Of a DNA stretch of 64,000 bases, positions 1-7,703 are shown in pieces. Source of the stretch: Roseicyclus mahoneyensis (GTDB lineage: Bacteria; Pseudomonadota; Alphaproteobacteria; Rhodobacterales; Rhodobacteraceae); contig NZ_QGGW01000003.1 in assembly GCF_003148775.1 (NCBI RefSeq), positions 1 to 64,000 of the forward strand. The letters run 5' to 3'. Under the pieces are notes generated by a model. It did not search any database and was not told the origin of the DNA. It was given only the letters and a program-made list of their open reading frames with translations. Position 1 is the stretch's first letter. Each line of letters begins with the position of its first letter. The translations under genes were made by a program, and so were the position numbers.

Positions 1-141
1 ACAACCACCAGCGGCCCCATGCCGCCCATGGCGGACAGCCGCCCGCCGTGGTCTACTTCAACGCAACCCAAACCGATCAGCAGGTCCAGGCAGTAGCTTA
101 AATCACCCTCGGAATCTGTCCAAGAGTTGGGGAGTAGCTCA
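1..141 (+). mobile_element. Right end of an IS3-family insertion sequence (partial)
   Basis: The transposase tail at 3-101 is followed by about 40 bases that could be the element's terminal inverted repeat. A CA dinucleotide, the usual outer end of IS3-type elements, lies at 140-141. The left end lies outside the window, so neither the partner repeat nor the target duplication can be seen. The exact boundary is a guess. Confidence 0.45.
3..101 (+). CDS. IS3-family transposase, C-terminal end (5' part outside window)
   Basis: The third forward frame is open from the window edge to a TAA at 99-101. It gives 32 residues that begin [11 protein letters not shown], continue with PPAVVYF and end in VQAVA. 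The pattern N-H-x-R-P-H followed by G-x-x-P-x-x-V-Y is the typical C-terminus of the IS3-family integrase/transposase (rve domain) that cuts and joins the element's ends. The other two frames at this edge show no such pattern. The gene may be complete upstream of the window; only its tail is visible. It ends about 225 bases before aroA, so a mobile element sits directly next to a core gene. Confidence 0.72.
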   Translation, partial: NHQRPHAAHGGQPPAVVYFNATQTDQQVQAVA

Positions 142-325
142 CCTTGCGGCAAAAGGGGCACGGCCGGGTTTTGCGGGTCGTCCGGTTTCGGCGCATGTCG
201 GAGGTGTTCCTCTGGCCTCATTACGGTCGCCGCCGCCATCCCCAAGCTCTCGCCGATGGGGGGAGTTTACGGCCCCCCCGCGCAGGGCTATCAGGCGCAG
301 GCACGCCAGCGAGGAGAGACGCGCG

Positions 326-1681
326 ATGTCCAGCCATGGTGACCCCGTTCCGATGACCGCCCGCAAGGGCACGGCACTGAAAGGCGTGGCCGATGTGCCG
401 GGCGACAAGTCGATCAGCCACCGCTCGCTGATCCTTGGCGCGATGGCGGTGGGCGAGACGGTCATCACCGGCTTGCTGGAAGGGCAGGATGTGCTGGACA
501 CGGCCAAGGCCATGCGCGCCTTCGGGGCCGATGTGACGCGCGACGCGGAGGGCGTTTGGCATGTGCATGGCGTCGGCGTGGGCGGCTTCGCCGAGCCCGA
601 GGATGTGATCGACTGCGGCAATTCCGGAACCGGGGTGCGGCTGATCATGGGCACCATGGCAACATCGCCCATCGTTGCTACCTTCACCGGCGACGCGTCC
701 CTGCGTGGGCGGCCCATGGCGCGGGTGACGGACCCGCTGGCATTGTTCGGCACGACCTCCGTCGGGCGCAAGGGAGGGCGGTTGCCGATGACGATCACCG
801 GGGCCGCCAATCCGGTGCCGGTGCGCTACAAGACGCCCGTTCCGTCGGCGCAGGTGAAATCCGCCGTGCTGCTGGCTGGGCTCAACGCACCCGGCCAGAC
901 CGTCGTGATCGAGGCGGAAGCGACGCGAGACCATACCGAGCGGATGCTGGCGGGGTTCGGTGCCGAGATCACGACCGAGATCACGCCCGAGGGGCGGGTC
1001 ATCACCCTGACCGGCCAGCCGGAGTTGAAGCCCCAGACCATCGTCGTGCCGCGCGACCCTTCTTCAGCGGCCTTCCCGGTCTGTGCCGCGTTGATCGTGC
1101 CGGGGTCCGACGTGCTGGTGCCCAATATCGGGCTGAACCCCACCCGCGCGGGTCTGTTCGAGACATTGCGCGAGATGGGTGCGGATCTGACCTACGAGAA
1201 CCTGCGCGAGGAAGGCGGCGAGCCCGTCGCCGATCTGCGTGCGCGCTTCTCGCCCGACATGACGGGCATCGAGGTGCCGCCCGAGCGGGCGGCCAGCATG
1301 ATCGACGAATATCCGATCCTGTCGGTCGTGGCTGCCAATGCCAAGGGGCAAACGGTGATGCGCGGCGTCAAGGAGTTGCGGGTCAAGGAAAGCGACCGGA
1401 TCGAGGCGATGGCGGTGGGCCTGCGGGCGGCGGGCGTGACGGTCGAGGACGGTCCGGATTGGTGGATCGTCCATGGCCGGGGCGCGGGCGGAGTGCCGGG
1501 TGGCGTGACGGTGGCGACGCACCTCGATCACCGGATCGCGATGTCCTTCCTCTGTGCGGGCATGGCCTCGGCCCAGCCCATCACGGTGGATGACGCAGGC
1601 CCTATCGCCACGTCCTTCCCGGTGTTCGAGCCGCTCATGCGCGGCCTCGGTGCGCGGCTGGACCGCACCAACCGCGCCTGA
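326..1681 (+). CDS. aroA: 3-phosphoshikimate 1-carboxyvinyltransferase (EPSP synthase)
   Basis: The product joins shikimate-3-phosphate and phosphoenolpyruvate to give EPSP, the sixth step of the cytoplasmic shikimate pathway. The 451-residue protein has the family landmarks GDKSISHRS near the N-terminus, GNSGTGVRL, a [15 protein letters not shown] stretch, TRDHTERML and a C-terminal DHRIAMSF. The overall pattern is that of class II (CP4-like) enzymes, but the loop that is Ala in the glyphosate-insensitive CP4 enzyme is Gly here (NSGTG). GAGGAG lies 9 bases before the chosen ATG; an in-frame ATG at 353 is the alternative. In related genomes the gene normally precedes cmk and rpsA; here a desaturase/ArsR pair intervenes. 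Confidence 0.96.
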   Translation: MSSHGDPVPMTARKGTALKGVADVPGDKSISHRSLILGAMAVGETVITGLLEGQDVLDTAKAMRAFGADVTRDAEGVWHVHGVGVGGFAEPEDVIDCGNSGTGVRLIMGTMATSPIVATFTGDASLRGRPMARVTDPLALFGTTSVGRKGGRLPMTITGAANPVPVRYKTPVPSAQVKSAVLLAGLNAPGQTVVIEAEATRDHTERMLAGFGAEITTEITPEGRVITLTGQPELKPQTIVVPRDPSSAAFPVCAALIVPGSDVLVPNIGLNPTRAGLFETLREMGADLTYENLREEGGEPVADLRARFSPDMTGIEVPPERAASMIDEYPILSVVAANAKGQTVMRGVKELRVKESDRIEAMAVGLRAAGVTVEDGPDWWIVHGRGAGGVPGGVTVATHLDHRIAMSFLCAGMASAQPITVDDAGPIATSFPVFEPLMRGLGARLDRTNRA

Positions 1682-1715
1682 GGCATGGCAGGGCAGGGCG
1701 CGGCTGCCGGCGGTC

Positions 1716-2666
1716 CTAGACTGTCTGTGGCATCACAACCGCCGCGCCTTGGTCTGCCGAGGCGTGAACCACCCGTGTCAGCCCGTCGCGCGGCGGTTCA
1801 GAGGCCGGTCCCTTGACGTTCCACGCAAGGCCCGTGGCCGCAAGCGCCCGGATCAGCCAGAACCCGGGGTCGAGCTGCCCGCGCTCCACCCCCAGTTGCG
1901 CAGAATGCGGAAAGGCGTGGTGGTTGCCATGAAAGCCTTCGCCGAAGGTGACAAGGCCCAGCCCCCGCAGGTTGTAGCCCTGCACCGGCACCCCCTCGAC
2001 CGACCAGCCCTGATGCCCGCCCTTATGTGCCGCATGGCCGACGGCCCAATGCCCGATCAGCGAGACCGCGATGCGCAGGCTGACGCCCCAGAGCACCCAA
2101 CCCAGACCGCCGAGTGCAAACAGCACCGCCGCCGGGATCAGTTGTTGCGCCATCCATGTGCGCTCCATCCAGCGATACCAAGGGTCATCCGCCACCTCGG
2201 GTTCGATCTCGAACCGGGGCGGGCGGGTCAGGCGAAACTCGCAATGCAACTGCCACCACGCATCGCGCATCCAGCCCGCCCCATGCGAGGGATGCGGTGG
2301 GCAGACCGCCTGCCGCTGGTGCCAGTCGCGCATGTCATGGGCGCGGATCATGCCAAAAGGACCGGCCATGCCCACCAGCGTGCCGAGCCAGACCAGCAGC
2401 CGTTCCAGCCTCTTGGGCGCGTTAAAGCTGCGGTGGATCAGCAGGCGGTGCATGCCGATCGAATGCCCGGCCATCAGGGTGAGCGCGGCGATGAGCACGA
2501 AGGCCAGCGCTCCGCCCCAGCTTGGGACCCAGATCACCGCAGCCAGCCCGCCCGCGACATGGGCGGTCAACCAAAGCGACTTGGCCGGGGCCCAGACAAT
2601 CCGCCCATCGGTGCCGGAGGTTTGGGGTGTGGCTGTGACGCGGTCAGTGTCGATCAGGCGGGTCAT
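1716..2666 (-). CDS. Membrane fatty acid (acyl-CoA) desaturase
   Basis: This 316-residue integral membrane protein probably introduces a double bond into acyl chains, using a di-iron centre. The histidine boxes are visible in order: a first box in GHSIGMHRLLIH, a second in the HDMRDWH region, and a third HGNHHAFPHS near residue 245. Hydrophobic segments flank them (about residues 30-75 and 170-210). GGAG lies 8 bases before the ATG. The gene is divergent from an ArsR-type regulator at 2740, with an AT-rich inverted repeat between them, so that regulator probably controls it. Tail-to-tail with aroA. Which acyl position is desaturated cannot be told. Confidence 0.85.
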   Translation of the reverse strand: MTRLIDTDRVTATPQTSGTDGRIVWAPAKSLWLTAHVAGGLAAVIWVPSWGGALAFVLIAALTLMAGHSIGMHRLLIHRSFNAPKRLERLLVWLGTLVGMAGPFGMIRAHDMRDWHQRQAVCPPHPSHGAGWMRDAWWQLHCEFRLTRPPRFEIEPEVADDPWYRWMERTWMAQQLIPAAVLFALGGLGWVLWGVSLRIAVSLIGHWAVGHAAHKGGHQGWSVEGVPVQGYNLRGLGLVTFGEGFHGNHHAFPHSAQLGVERGQLDPGFWLIRALAATGLAWNVKGPASEPPRDGLTRVVHASADQGAAVVMPQTV

Positions 2667-2694
2667 CTTGCATCTCCCGGTTTAAATGATTAAC

Positions 2695-2712
2695 TCATTA
2701 GTGAACTAATGA
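2695..2712. promoter_or_regulatory. Inverted-repeat operator in the desaturase/ArsR divergent promoter
   Basis: TCATTAG-TGAA-CTAATGA forms a perfect 7-bp inverted repeat around a 4-base spacer. It sits in a markedly AT-rich patch (about 2681-2728) that also holds further related ATTAACT/GATTAG blocks. The site lies 28 bases before each flanking start codon. A dyad here is what an ArsR-type winged-helix dimer would bind; that assignment is an inference from position. Confidence 0.6.
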
Positions 2713-2739
2713 ATTAACTGATTAGCTAAAAGGTGTTTC

Positions 2740-3087
2740 ATGTCAAGCCCGGACAAGGTGTTCGACGCGCTCGCCTCGACCACGCGGCGCAAGATCCTTG
2801 CTTATTTGCGAGACCGGCCGCTGCACGCAGGTGCCATCGCCGCTCGGTTCGACATGTCGGCCCCGGCAGTGAGCAAGCATCTGTCGATCCTCGAAGGCGC
2901 GGGCTTGATCTGGAAGCGGCGCGAGGGGCAATTCGTGCTGTATGGGATGGATCAGGGCAACCTCGCAGGGCATCTTTGGGCCTTCATGCAAGAGGTCTGC
3001 CCGCCGTCGCGCACGCTGCGGCGCGAGGTGCGTGCGGAACACGAGGCGGGCGAGGGTCAGCCTCCCGAGGCCCGGCGCGCCGAGTGA
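2740..3087 (+). CDS. ArsR-family (SdpR-like) winged-helix repressor
   Basis: A 115-residue regulator starting MSSPDKVFDALASTTRRKIL, the classic opening of metal-independent ArsR/SdpR regulators. The recognition helix is in MSAPAVSKHLSILEGAGLI (about residues 43-61), followed by a wing RREGQFVLY. No cysteine metal-sensing motif is present; the single Cys at about residue 87 lies outside the DNA-binding part. AAAGG precedes the ATG. It is divergent from the desaturase and shares the 2695-2712 dyad with it, so it most likely represses both itself and the desaturase. The inducing signal is unknown. Confidence 0.85.
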   Translation: MSSPDKVFDALASTTRRKILAYLRDRPLHAGAIAARFDMSAPAVSKHLSILEGAGLIWKRREGQFVLYGMDQGNLAGHLWAFMQEVCPPSRTLRREVRAEHEAGEGQPPEARRAE

Positions 3088-3138
3088 TCGCGCATTCGCC
3101 CTTGTCGCGGGTGCGGCGGTCTGTTTCAACGCCAGCCC

Positions 3139-3765
3139 ATGAGCTTTACGGTCGCCATTGACGGGCCCGCAGCGGCGGGCAAGGGCACGATTGCGCGCGC
3201 GGTCGCCGCGCATTTCGGCTTTGCCCATCTCGACACTGGGCTGCTTTACCGTGCCGTCGGGCGGCGGGTGCTGGCAGGTGAGGTCCCTGTTGACGCCGCG
3301 CAGGAGCTGGCACCGGGGGATCTCGCCAACCCGGACGCCTTGCGCAGCGCCGCCATCGCCGATGCCGCCAGCCGCGTCGCCGTCATACCCGAGGTGCGCG
3401 CCGCGTTGGTCGATTTCCAGCGTGCCTTTGCCGCCCGCACCGGCGGAGCGGTGCTGGACGGGCGCGACATCGGTACGGTGATCTGTCCGGAGGCGGCGGT
3501 GAAGCTGTTTGTCACCGCCAGCGCCGAGGTGCGCGCGCTGCGCCGCCTGAACGAGTTGCGCGCGGCGGGGCATGACACGGATTTCGAGACGGTGCTGGCC
3601 GATGTGCGCCTTCGCGATGCGCGCGACGCCGAGCGGGCCATCGCACCGATGATCGCGGCGGAGCGCGCGGTGATCCTCGATACGAGCAAAATGAGCATAG
3701 CCGAGGCGGTGGCGGCTGCCATCGCAGTGGTGGAAGCCCGTGGCGGCGCACCGCGCGGCGATTGA
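3139..3765 (+). CDS. cmk: Cytidylate kinase
   Basis: Phosphorylates CMP and dCMP with ATP in the cytoplasm. The 208-residue protein has a P-loop in [13 protein letters not shown] (residues 8-20), the substrate-binding segment [11 protein letters not shown], the DGRDIGTVI motif at about residues 108-116, and a lid region [10 protein letters not shown]. Length and motif order match bacterial Cmk. In relatives cmk is directly followed by rpsA; here almost 4 kb of other genes separate them. Confidence 0.95.
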   Translation: MSFTVAIDGPAAAGKGTIARAVAAHFGFAHLDTGLLYRAVGRRVLAGEVPVDAAQELAPGDLANPDALRSAAIADAASRVAVIPEVRAALVDFQRAFAARTGGAVLDGRDIGTVICPEAAVKLFVTASAEVRALRRLNELRAAGHDTDFETVLADVRLRDARDAERAIAPMIAAERAVILDTSKMSIAEAVAAAIAVVEARGGAPRGD

Positions 3766-3875
3766 CGCCGGACAAGGTCCGTGGCCGGGGCGCCCGGACC
3801 GACGCGCCTATGGTGGGTCTGCAACGATCCGGTTAGGAACGATGCTTCAATCCGCGCGCGACCTTCGCGCTAGGT

Positions 3876-4310
3876 GTGGCAAGCAATGACCCCTTCGACG
3901 AGGACATGGCATTCGATATCTTCGGGGGCTGCCTGTTCCAGTCCGGTTCGCTGGTCTACTGGGGTGAGCTGGGGTATGTGTCCCATGACAGCCAGTTCAT
4001 CAATTTTCCGGCCTTTTCCATCAAAGGCATCTTGGAGCTTCGCGGCCGCGTAGGCTATGCGACCGGTCGGCTGCCCGTTTCGGCGTCCATCGGATACGCA
4101 CGTCAGGAGTATGCGGACGCGTTCAGCCCCCTGAGCATCGATATGGACGGGATTACCGATCGCCTTGGGGTTGAATACGCGGTGACCGACCGCGTGTTCA
4201 TGGGCCTCGAATATGTCGTGCGCGATATCGAGAGGACAGACCCATTTCCGTCTCAGATGGGCGTCGAGGCCGAGTCGATCCGGTCGTCATGGGTCGTTTT
4301 GCGGTTCTGA
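3876..4310 (+). CDS. Outer-membrane beta-barrel C-terminal fragment (probably broken gene)
   Basis: The 144 residues alternate short amphipathic strands with turns (for example LELRGRVGYATGRLPVSASIGYARQEY) and end in VVLRF, a terminal aromatic residue typical of outer-membrane barrels of the OmpA/Omp25 porin-like type. No signal peptide is present. The chosen GTG at 3876 is weak: protein-like sequence continues upstream in frame (NPRATFALGVAS) to a TAG at 3834-3836, without any ATG. This suggests the 5' half of a barrel gene was lost. Base composition is less GC-rich than the neighbours. It may be a pseudogene. Confidence 0.5.
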   Translation: MASNDPFDEDMAFDIFGGCLFQSGSLVYWGELGYVSHDSQFINFPAFSIKGILELRGRVGYATGRLPVSASIGYARQEYADAFSPLSIDMDGITDRLGVEYAVTDRVFMGLEYVVRDIERTDPFPSQMGVEAESIRSSWVVLRF

Positions 4311-4496
4311 ATTCCACGCCGGATGGCGGGCAACCCTGACGTGAGGGGTTGCAGCTCTCCGACGGTGCCGCTGCGTAGGGCGCGCCGGGGGATGGCGTGT
4401 GGCTCGGCACCAGCCAGATGCGTGTGGACGACGTTGTGGCGGCCGGCATCTCTGCCGTCAGACGGTTGCAAGTGTTGGTCTACCGCCCCTGTGCGG

Positions 4497-5096
4497 TCAG
4501 CGCAGGTTCAGAACGGACTTGCGGATGCGGAACGCGATGGCCAGTCCGATCAGGCAGGTGAACATCCCGACAATGCTGCCCGCGAAATACTGGATGACGC
4601 CGGTCAGACTGGCGCTGTCGGGCACGACGCTATTGCGGACAAGGTTCAGCCCGATCGCGTTGACCATAGCCGTGAAAAGGCCCGCCGTGACGATGAGGCG
4701 CCAGGCAGAGGGTTCACTGACCGGGTGATTGGCCCGGCCGGACGCCCATGCAAGAATCGCAAAGACCGCTGGCGCCGTTAGCGTAAGCACCCCCAGCGTC
4801 AGCACGCGTGCGGTTATGGGCGCACCGGAACCGGCGTACAAAACCATCCCGAGCGCAAAACCGGGCGCCAGATAGAGCGCGGCGTGCCAGCGTTCGAAAT
4901 AGGCGACGATCACCCAGAACCCGAAGGGCAGGTAGAACAGCACGCCTTGGTCAAAGGGATCGCCCAGTACAGTGTGTTCGAACGGCACGATGACGCTGTG
5001 TGTGATCACCACAAGCGCCACGAGGATCCCGCTGAGGACCAATGTTTTCACGGGCGGACTATTAAGAACGCGGCGTGTCTCCGGATTTTTTTCCAT
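4497..5096 (-). CDS. Multi-pass membrane protein of unknown function
   Basis: About 199 residues with five to six hydrophobic segments, starting after a short charged N-terminus (MEKNPETRR): around residues 20-36, 55-70, 75-90, 95-120, 135-160 and 170-190. No recognisable catalytic or transport motif. The ATG at 5096 was chosen; a TTG at 5135 in the same frame would add 13 residues and has no better ribosome-binding site. The gene runs opposite to the barrel fragment and in the same direction as the winged-helix gene at 5249. I do not recognise the family. Confidence 0.6.
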   Translation of the reverse strand: MEKNPETRRVLNSPPVKTLVLSGILVALVVITHSVIVPFEHTVLGDPFDQGVLFYLPFGFWVIVAYFERWHAALYLAPGFALGMVLYAGSGAPITARVLTLGVLTLTAPAVFAILAWASGRANHPVSEPSAWRLIVTAGLFTAMVNAIGLNLVRNSVVPDSASLTGVIQYFAGSIVGMFTCLIGLAIAFRIRKSVLNLR

Positions 5097-5248
5097 GGCT
5101 GTGCCAGCTGAGGGGTGCAACCGGCACGCTGTCAATTACATCGGTGCCAGAAGCCCCCATATGCGTTTTGACTGCAGTGCATTATGTCGGATCAAGCGGG
5201 CTTGTCCACACCGCGTGATGCGCTGGCATACCAGTCGGCGGAAATCCG

Positions 5249-5572
5249 TCAGTCGAGGTTGAGGTGGTAGGTTCCCGCCGGAAGTTGGGGCAGCCGCCGG
5301 ATCATCCCGCGTTCGATCAATCGGCGCAGGGCGCGGTGAAAGGTGGGCTGGGAAATGTCGCGGACCGTGGGGTGCTGGCGCACGGTGTCCGTGCGTGCGA
5401 TTATGCCGTGATCTGGATCCTTCGTGCTCGCGGCAAAGAAGGCAAGCAAGATGTCGCGTTCCTTGCGTTCGAGCGCGGCGAGCCCGAGGTCAACCTCCAT
5501 ATCGTGAACGACTTTTCTCAAATTAGACAGTTGGGCAATCAGCGACAGCTTTTCCATCGTACCAGTAACCAT
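5249..5572 (-). CDS. Small winged-helix transcriptional regulator (unrecognised family)
   Basis: About 107 residues. The N-terminal half is helical and charged (MEKLSLIAQLSNLRKVVHDMEVDLGL). It is followed by ERKERDILLAF and a predicted helix-turn-helix in RDISQPTFHRALRRLIERGMI (about residues 70-92), then a short wing ending in TYHLNLD. The layout resembles MarR or phage-type winged-helix proteins, where the helix after ISQPT contacts DNA. Start alternatives are ATG 5572, ATG 5557 (MEKL) and GTG 5578. Its target is unknown; the adjacent membrane protein gene on the same strand is a candidate. Confidence 0.6.
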   Translation of the reverse strand: MVTGTMEKLSLIAQLSNLRKVVHDMEVDLGLAALERKERDILLAFFAASTKDPDHGIIARTDTVRQHPTVRDISQPTFHRALRRLIERGMIRRLPQLPAGTYHLNLD

Positions 5573-5875
5573 CCACACTTTTTGTCAGTTTGATTAAGAA
5601 ACCTTCTAGTGGCTGTGATGTTTTTTTCCAACCTGTCCAAAAGGACATGTTTCGCCGCGCGCTGTCATGCGTGCGATGACGGGCCTTCGGGGGTCAAGTC
5701 TGTCGCACAGGGCACGCCGCGCGGACCTTCGCCAATGGCGCGGGCCTATGTCGGCAAGATCGTGCCGCCCGTTTTGTGATCCGTCGCCGCTATCCCTATG
5801 CTGTGAAACGGTCGGTGCCTTGCGAGGGGCCGGCGTGACCGAACCAGACAAAGGGCAACGCCCGAAGGAGAGATC

Positions 5876-6262
5876 ATGACGCTCAAGACCACGCTCGCGG
5901 CGGCCACAACCGCGGTTGCACTGACGGTTGCGGCCGTCCCGGCGCTGATGGTGGGGGCGCAATCCGCCACAGCGCAGACCACCGAGACGGCCTATTCCGC
6001 CACCCAGCTTGACGCCTTTGTCGCGGCCTTCCTCGAAGTCAGCGAATTGCGCTCGACCTACACCGATCGCCTTCAGCAATCGACCGAGGAAGCCGAGCAG
6101 CAGGCGATCGTCGAGGAAGGCAATGCCGCCATCGTGGCTGCCATCGAGGAGGTCGATGGCATGGATGTGGAGCTGTATTCCGCCATCCTCGAACAAGCGG
6201 CGGCCGATCCTGCGCTGAACGATCGCCTGACGCAGCGGTTGCAAGACGCAGCCGAAGGCTGA
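5876..6262 (+). CDS. Secreted DUF4168 protein
   Basis: 128 residues with an N-terminal signal peptide (MTLKTTLAAATTAVALTVAA, likely cut near AQSATAQ). A helical domain follows, of the form F-V-A-A-F-L-E-V-x-x-L-R-x-x-Y, then EEGNAAIVAAIEEVDGMDVELYSAIL and a closing ADPALNDRL. This matches DUF4168, small periplasmic helical proteins whose role is not known. GGAG precedes the ATG. It is convergent with the Hint-domain gene and lies in the extra DNA between cmk and rpsA. Confidence 0.78.
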   Translation: MTLKTTLAAATTAVALTVAAVPALMVGAQSATAQTTETAYSATQLDAFVAAFLEVSELRSTYTDRLQQSTEEAEQQAIVEEGNAAIVAAIEEVDGMDVELYSAILEQAAADPALNDRLTQRLQDAAEG

Positions 6263-6313
6263 GCCGGGATGCGATGAGGCGGGGGCAAGGCCTGCGACCG
6301 GGGTCTTGCGTCC

Positions 6314-7351
6314 TCAGGCGGCGTCGCGGCCCGGCGCGACGCCACGCAACCTGTCTTGCAAGGGTGCGGGCACTGCCCGGGCAGTGGTCACGCGGGGCAA
6401 ATTGAGCTCCGCGATGACATGCCCTTGCCCCCGCCGCGGATCGGCGGTGTGATTGTCGAAAGGATTGCGCCCGGCGTAGTTGATGAAGCTTTCGGCAGGT
6501 GCGCCCTCGGCCAGCAGCACCTCATGCGCCTCGGTCTCGACATGGTAGACGGCGAAGGGTGCCGCCACGGGATCGGGCCGGATCGTGGTGCCGTTGACCA
6601 GCGCGCCCGCGTTGACCAGCAGGCCGTCCAGCAGCAGCGCGTGATCGGCGGTCAGCCGCAGGGCGCGCAGCGGCAGGCCATGACCCAGCGCGCCCGCCGC
6701 GATGCGGATCGGGTGCGGGGTGTCGGCGGTGACGCGGCGCAGCGTCAAGATGCCCAGCCAGACCACCGGCACGGCGCGGCCATCGGCGGTCAGGACCATA
6801 TCGCCGGGGGCCAGCGTTTCGACCGCGCGGGGGCCGGACGGGCTGGCGATGGCGGTCCCGGCAAGGAAACAGCTGAGGGTGGGGGTGCCCAGCGTGTTGG
6901 TGGAAAACGGCGAGGTCTGAGTGAAATCGCCGAGGTTGTCGGGGTCAGGGTCGGTCGTGCGGGACGTGTCGCTGGTCCAGACGGTGTCATCGGGAAGAAT
7001 CGGGCCCGACCGGACGCCGATGGTGTCGAGGCTTGCAGATACCGGGCGACCATCAATGACATCGTCAGTGGCCAATTGCAGGTACGACAGATTGTCATGC
7101 GAAAACCTGAAATCGTTCCCGTTGTCCACGCCGGTGATCGCGCTGTGGCCCAGCACGATCGTTTCACCGGCAGCGATGGATGCCGCAAAATTGGACAAGC
7201 TGAGGTTAACGTTGTTGCCGCTCTGCGAATACGCGAGGAGCGTGAAGCTCGTCGTGCCGTCGAACGCGATGGCATCCGGACCGGTGTTCGTGATCTCGAC
7301 CGCCCATTGGCCGTCGGCGTTGATGGCAAGTTCGGTGATCAGTAGTGGCAT
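6314..7351 (-). CDS. Hint (Hedgehog/intein-like) domain protein with lamin-tail-like N-terminus
   Basis: 345 residues. The N-terminal half (about 1-130), opening LLITELAINADGQWAVEITN and rich in Asp, Asn and Ser, has the strand pattern of a lamin-tail or similar beta-sandwich domain. After a linker, a Hint_2 module starts at SCFLAGTAIASPSGPRAVETLAPGD (about residue 158). It continues through LRLTADHALLLDGLLVNAGALVNG and ends with HEVLLAEGAPAESFIN near residue 305. The Cys at the Hint start and the HE pair are as expected for this self-processing fold. No signal peptide is visible, so export (possibly by type I secretion) is unproven. GAGGGGG precedes the ATG. Confidence 0.82.
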   Translation of the reverse strand: MPLLITELAINADGQWAVEITNTGPDAIAFDGTTSFTLLAYSQSGNNVNLSLSNFAASIAAGETIVLGHSAITGVDNGNDFRFSHDNLSYLQLATDDVIDGRPVSASLDTIGVRSGPILPDDTVWTSDTSRTTDPDPDNLGDFTQTSPFSTNTLGTPTLSCFLAGTAIASPSGPRAVETLAPGDMVLTADGRAVPVVWLGILTLRRVTADTPHPIRIAAGALGHGLPLRALRLTADHALLLDGLLVNAGALVNGTTIRPDPVAAPFAVYHVETEAHEVLLAEGAPAESFINYAGRNPFDNHTADPRRGQGHVIAELNLPRVTTARAVPAPLQDRLRGVAPGRDAA

Positions 7352-7458
7352 GAAGCCCCCTCATTATGCATGAAGGGTACATCCCGACCGTGGAGGGCGA
7401 CGTTGGGGGCGGATTGCGCATCGGTCAAACGATACTGTCGTTCCACGAAGGATACCCG

Positions 7459-7491
7459 CTGCGCCACGCCGCCTTGGTCGTCGTGGCGCAG
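7459..7491 (+). promoter_or_regulatory. Perfect 10-bp hairpin in the rpsA leader
   Basis: CTGCGCCACG (7459-7468) and CGTGGCGCAG (7482-7491) are exactly complementary around a 13-base loop, about 210 bases before the rpsA start. The 352-base gap between the Hint gene and rpsA otherwise holds no gene. S1 protein is known to regulate its own mRNA in enterobacteria through leader hairpins. Whether this one does so is an inference. Confidence 0.45.
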
Positions 7492-7703
7492 CGCAGACCC
7501 TTCGCCCCTTGCGGGGTTGCCTATCGCGCGTCGATGTCGTATGGCGCGCGGGTCATCAAGCAGGCGGTCAACGTCGGATGCAGGCAGGGTCGGGGCAACC
7601 TCCGGCCCTTCGTGCTTTCCGGGGCGTTCCGCCTTGGACCAATCCAAGACCGGCGGAGACAACCGCGCGGCCAGCAAAACACCGCAAAGGAAAACTGAAC
7701 CGC

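Noticed and set aside
139-934. Long minus-strand open frames opposite aroA
   Set aside because: They mirror the aroA coding frame in GC-rich DNA, lack ribosome-binding sites and show Arg/Pro/His-rich low-complexity translation.
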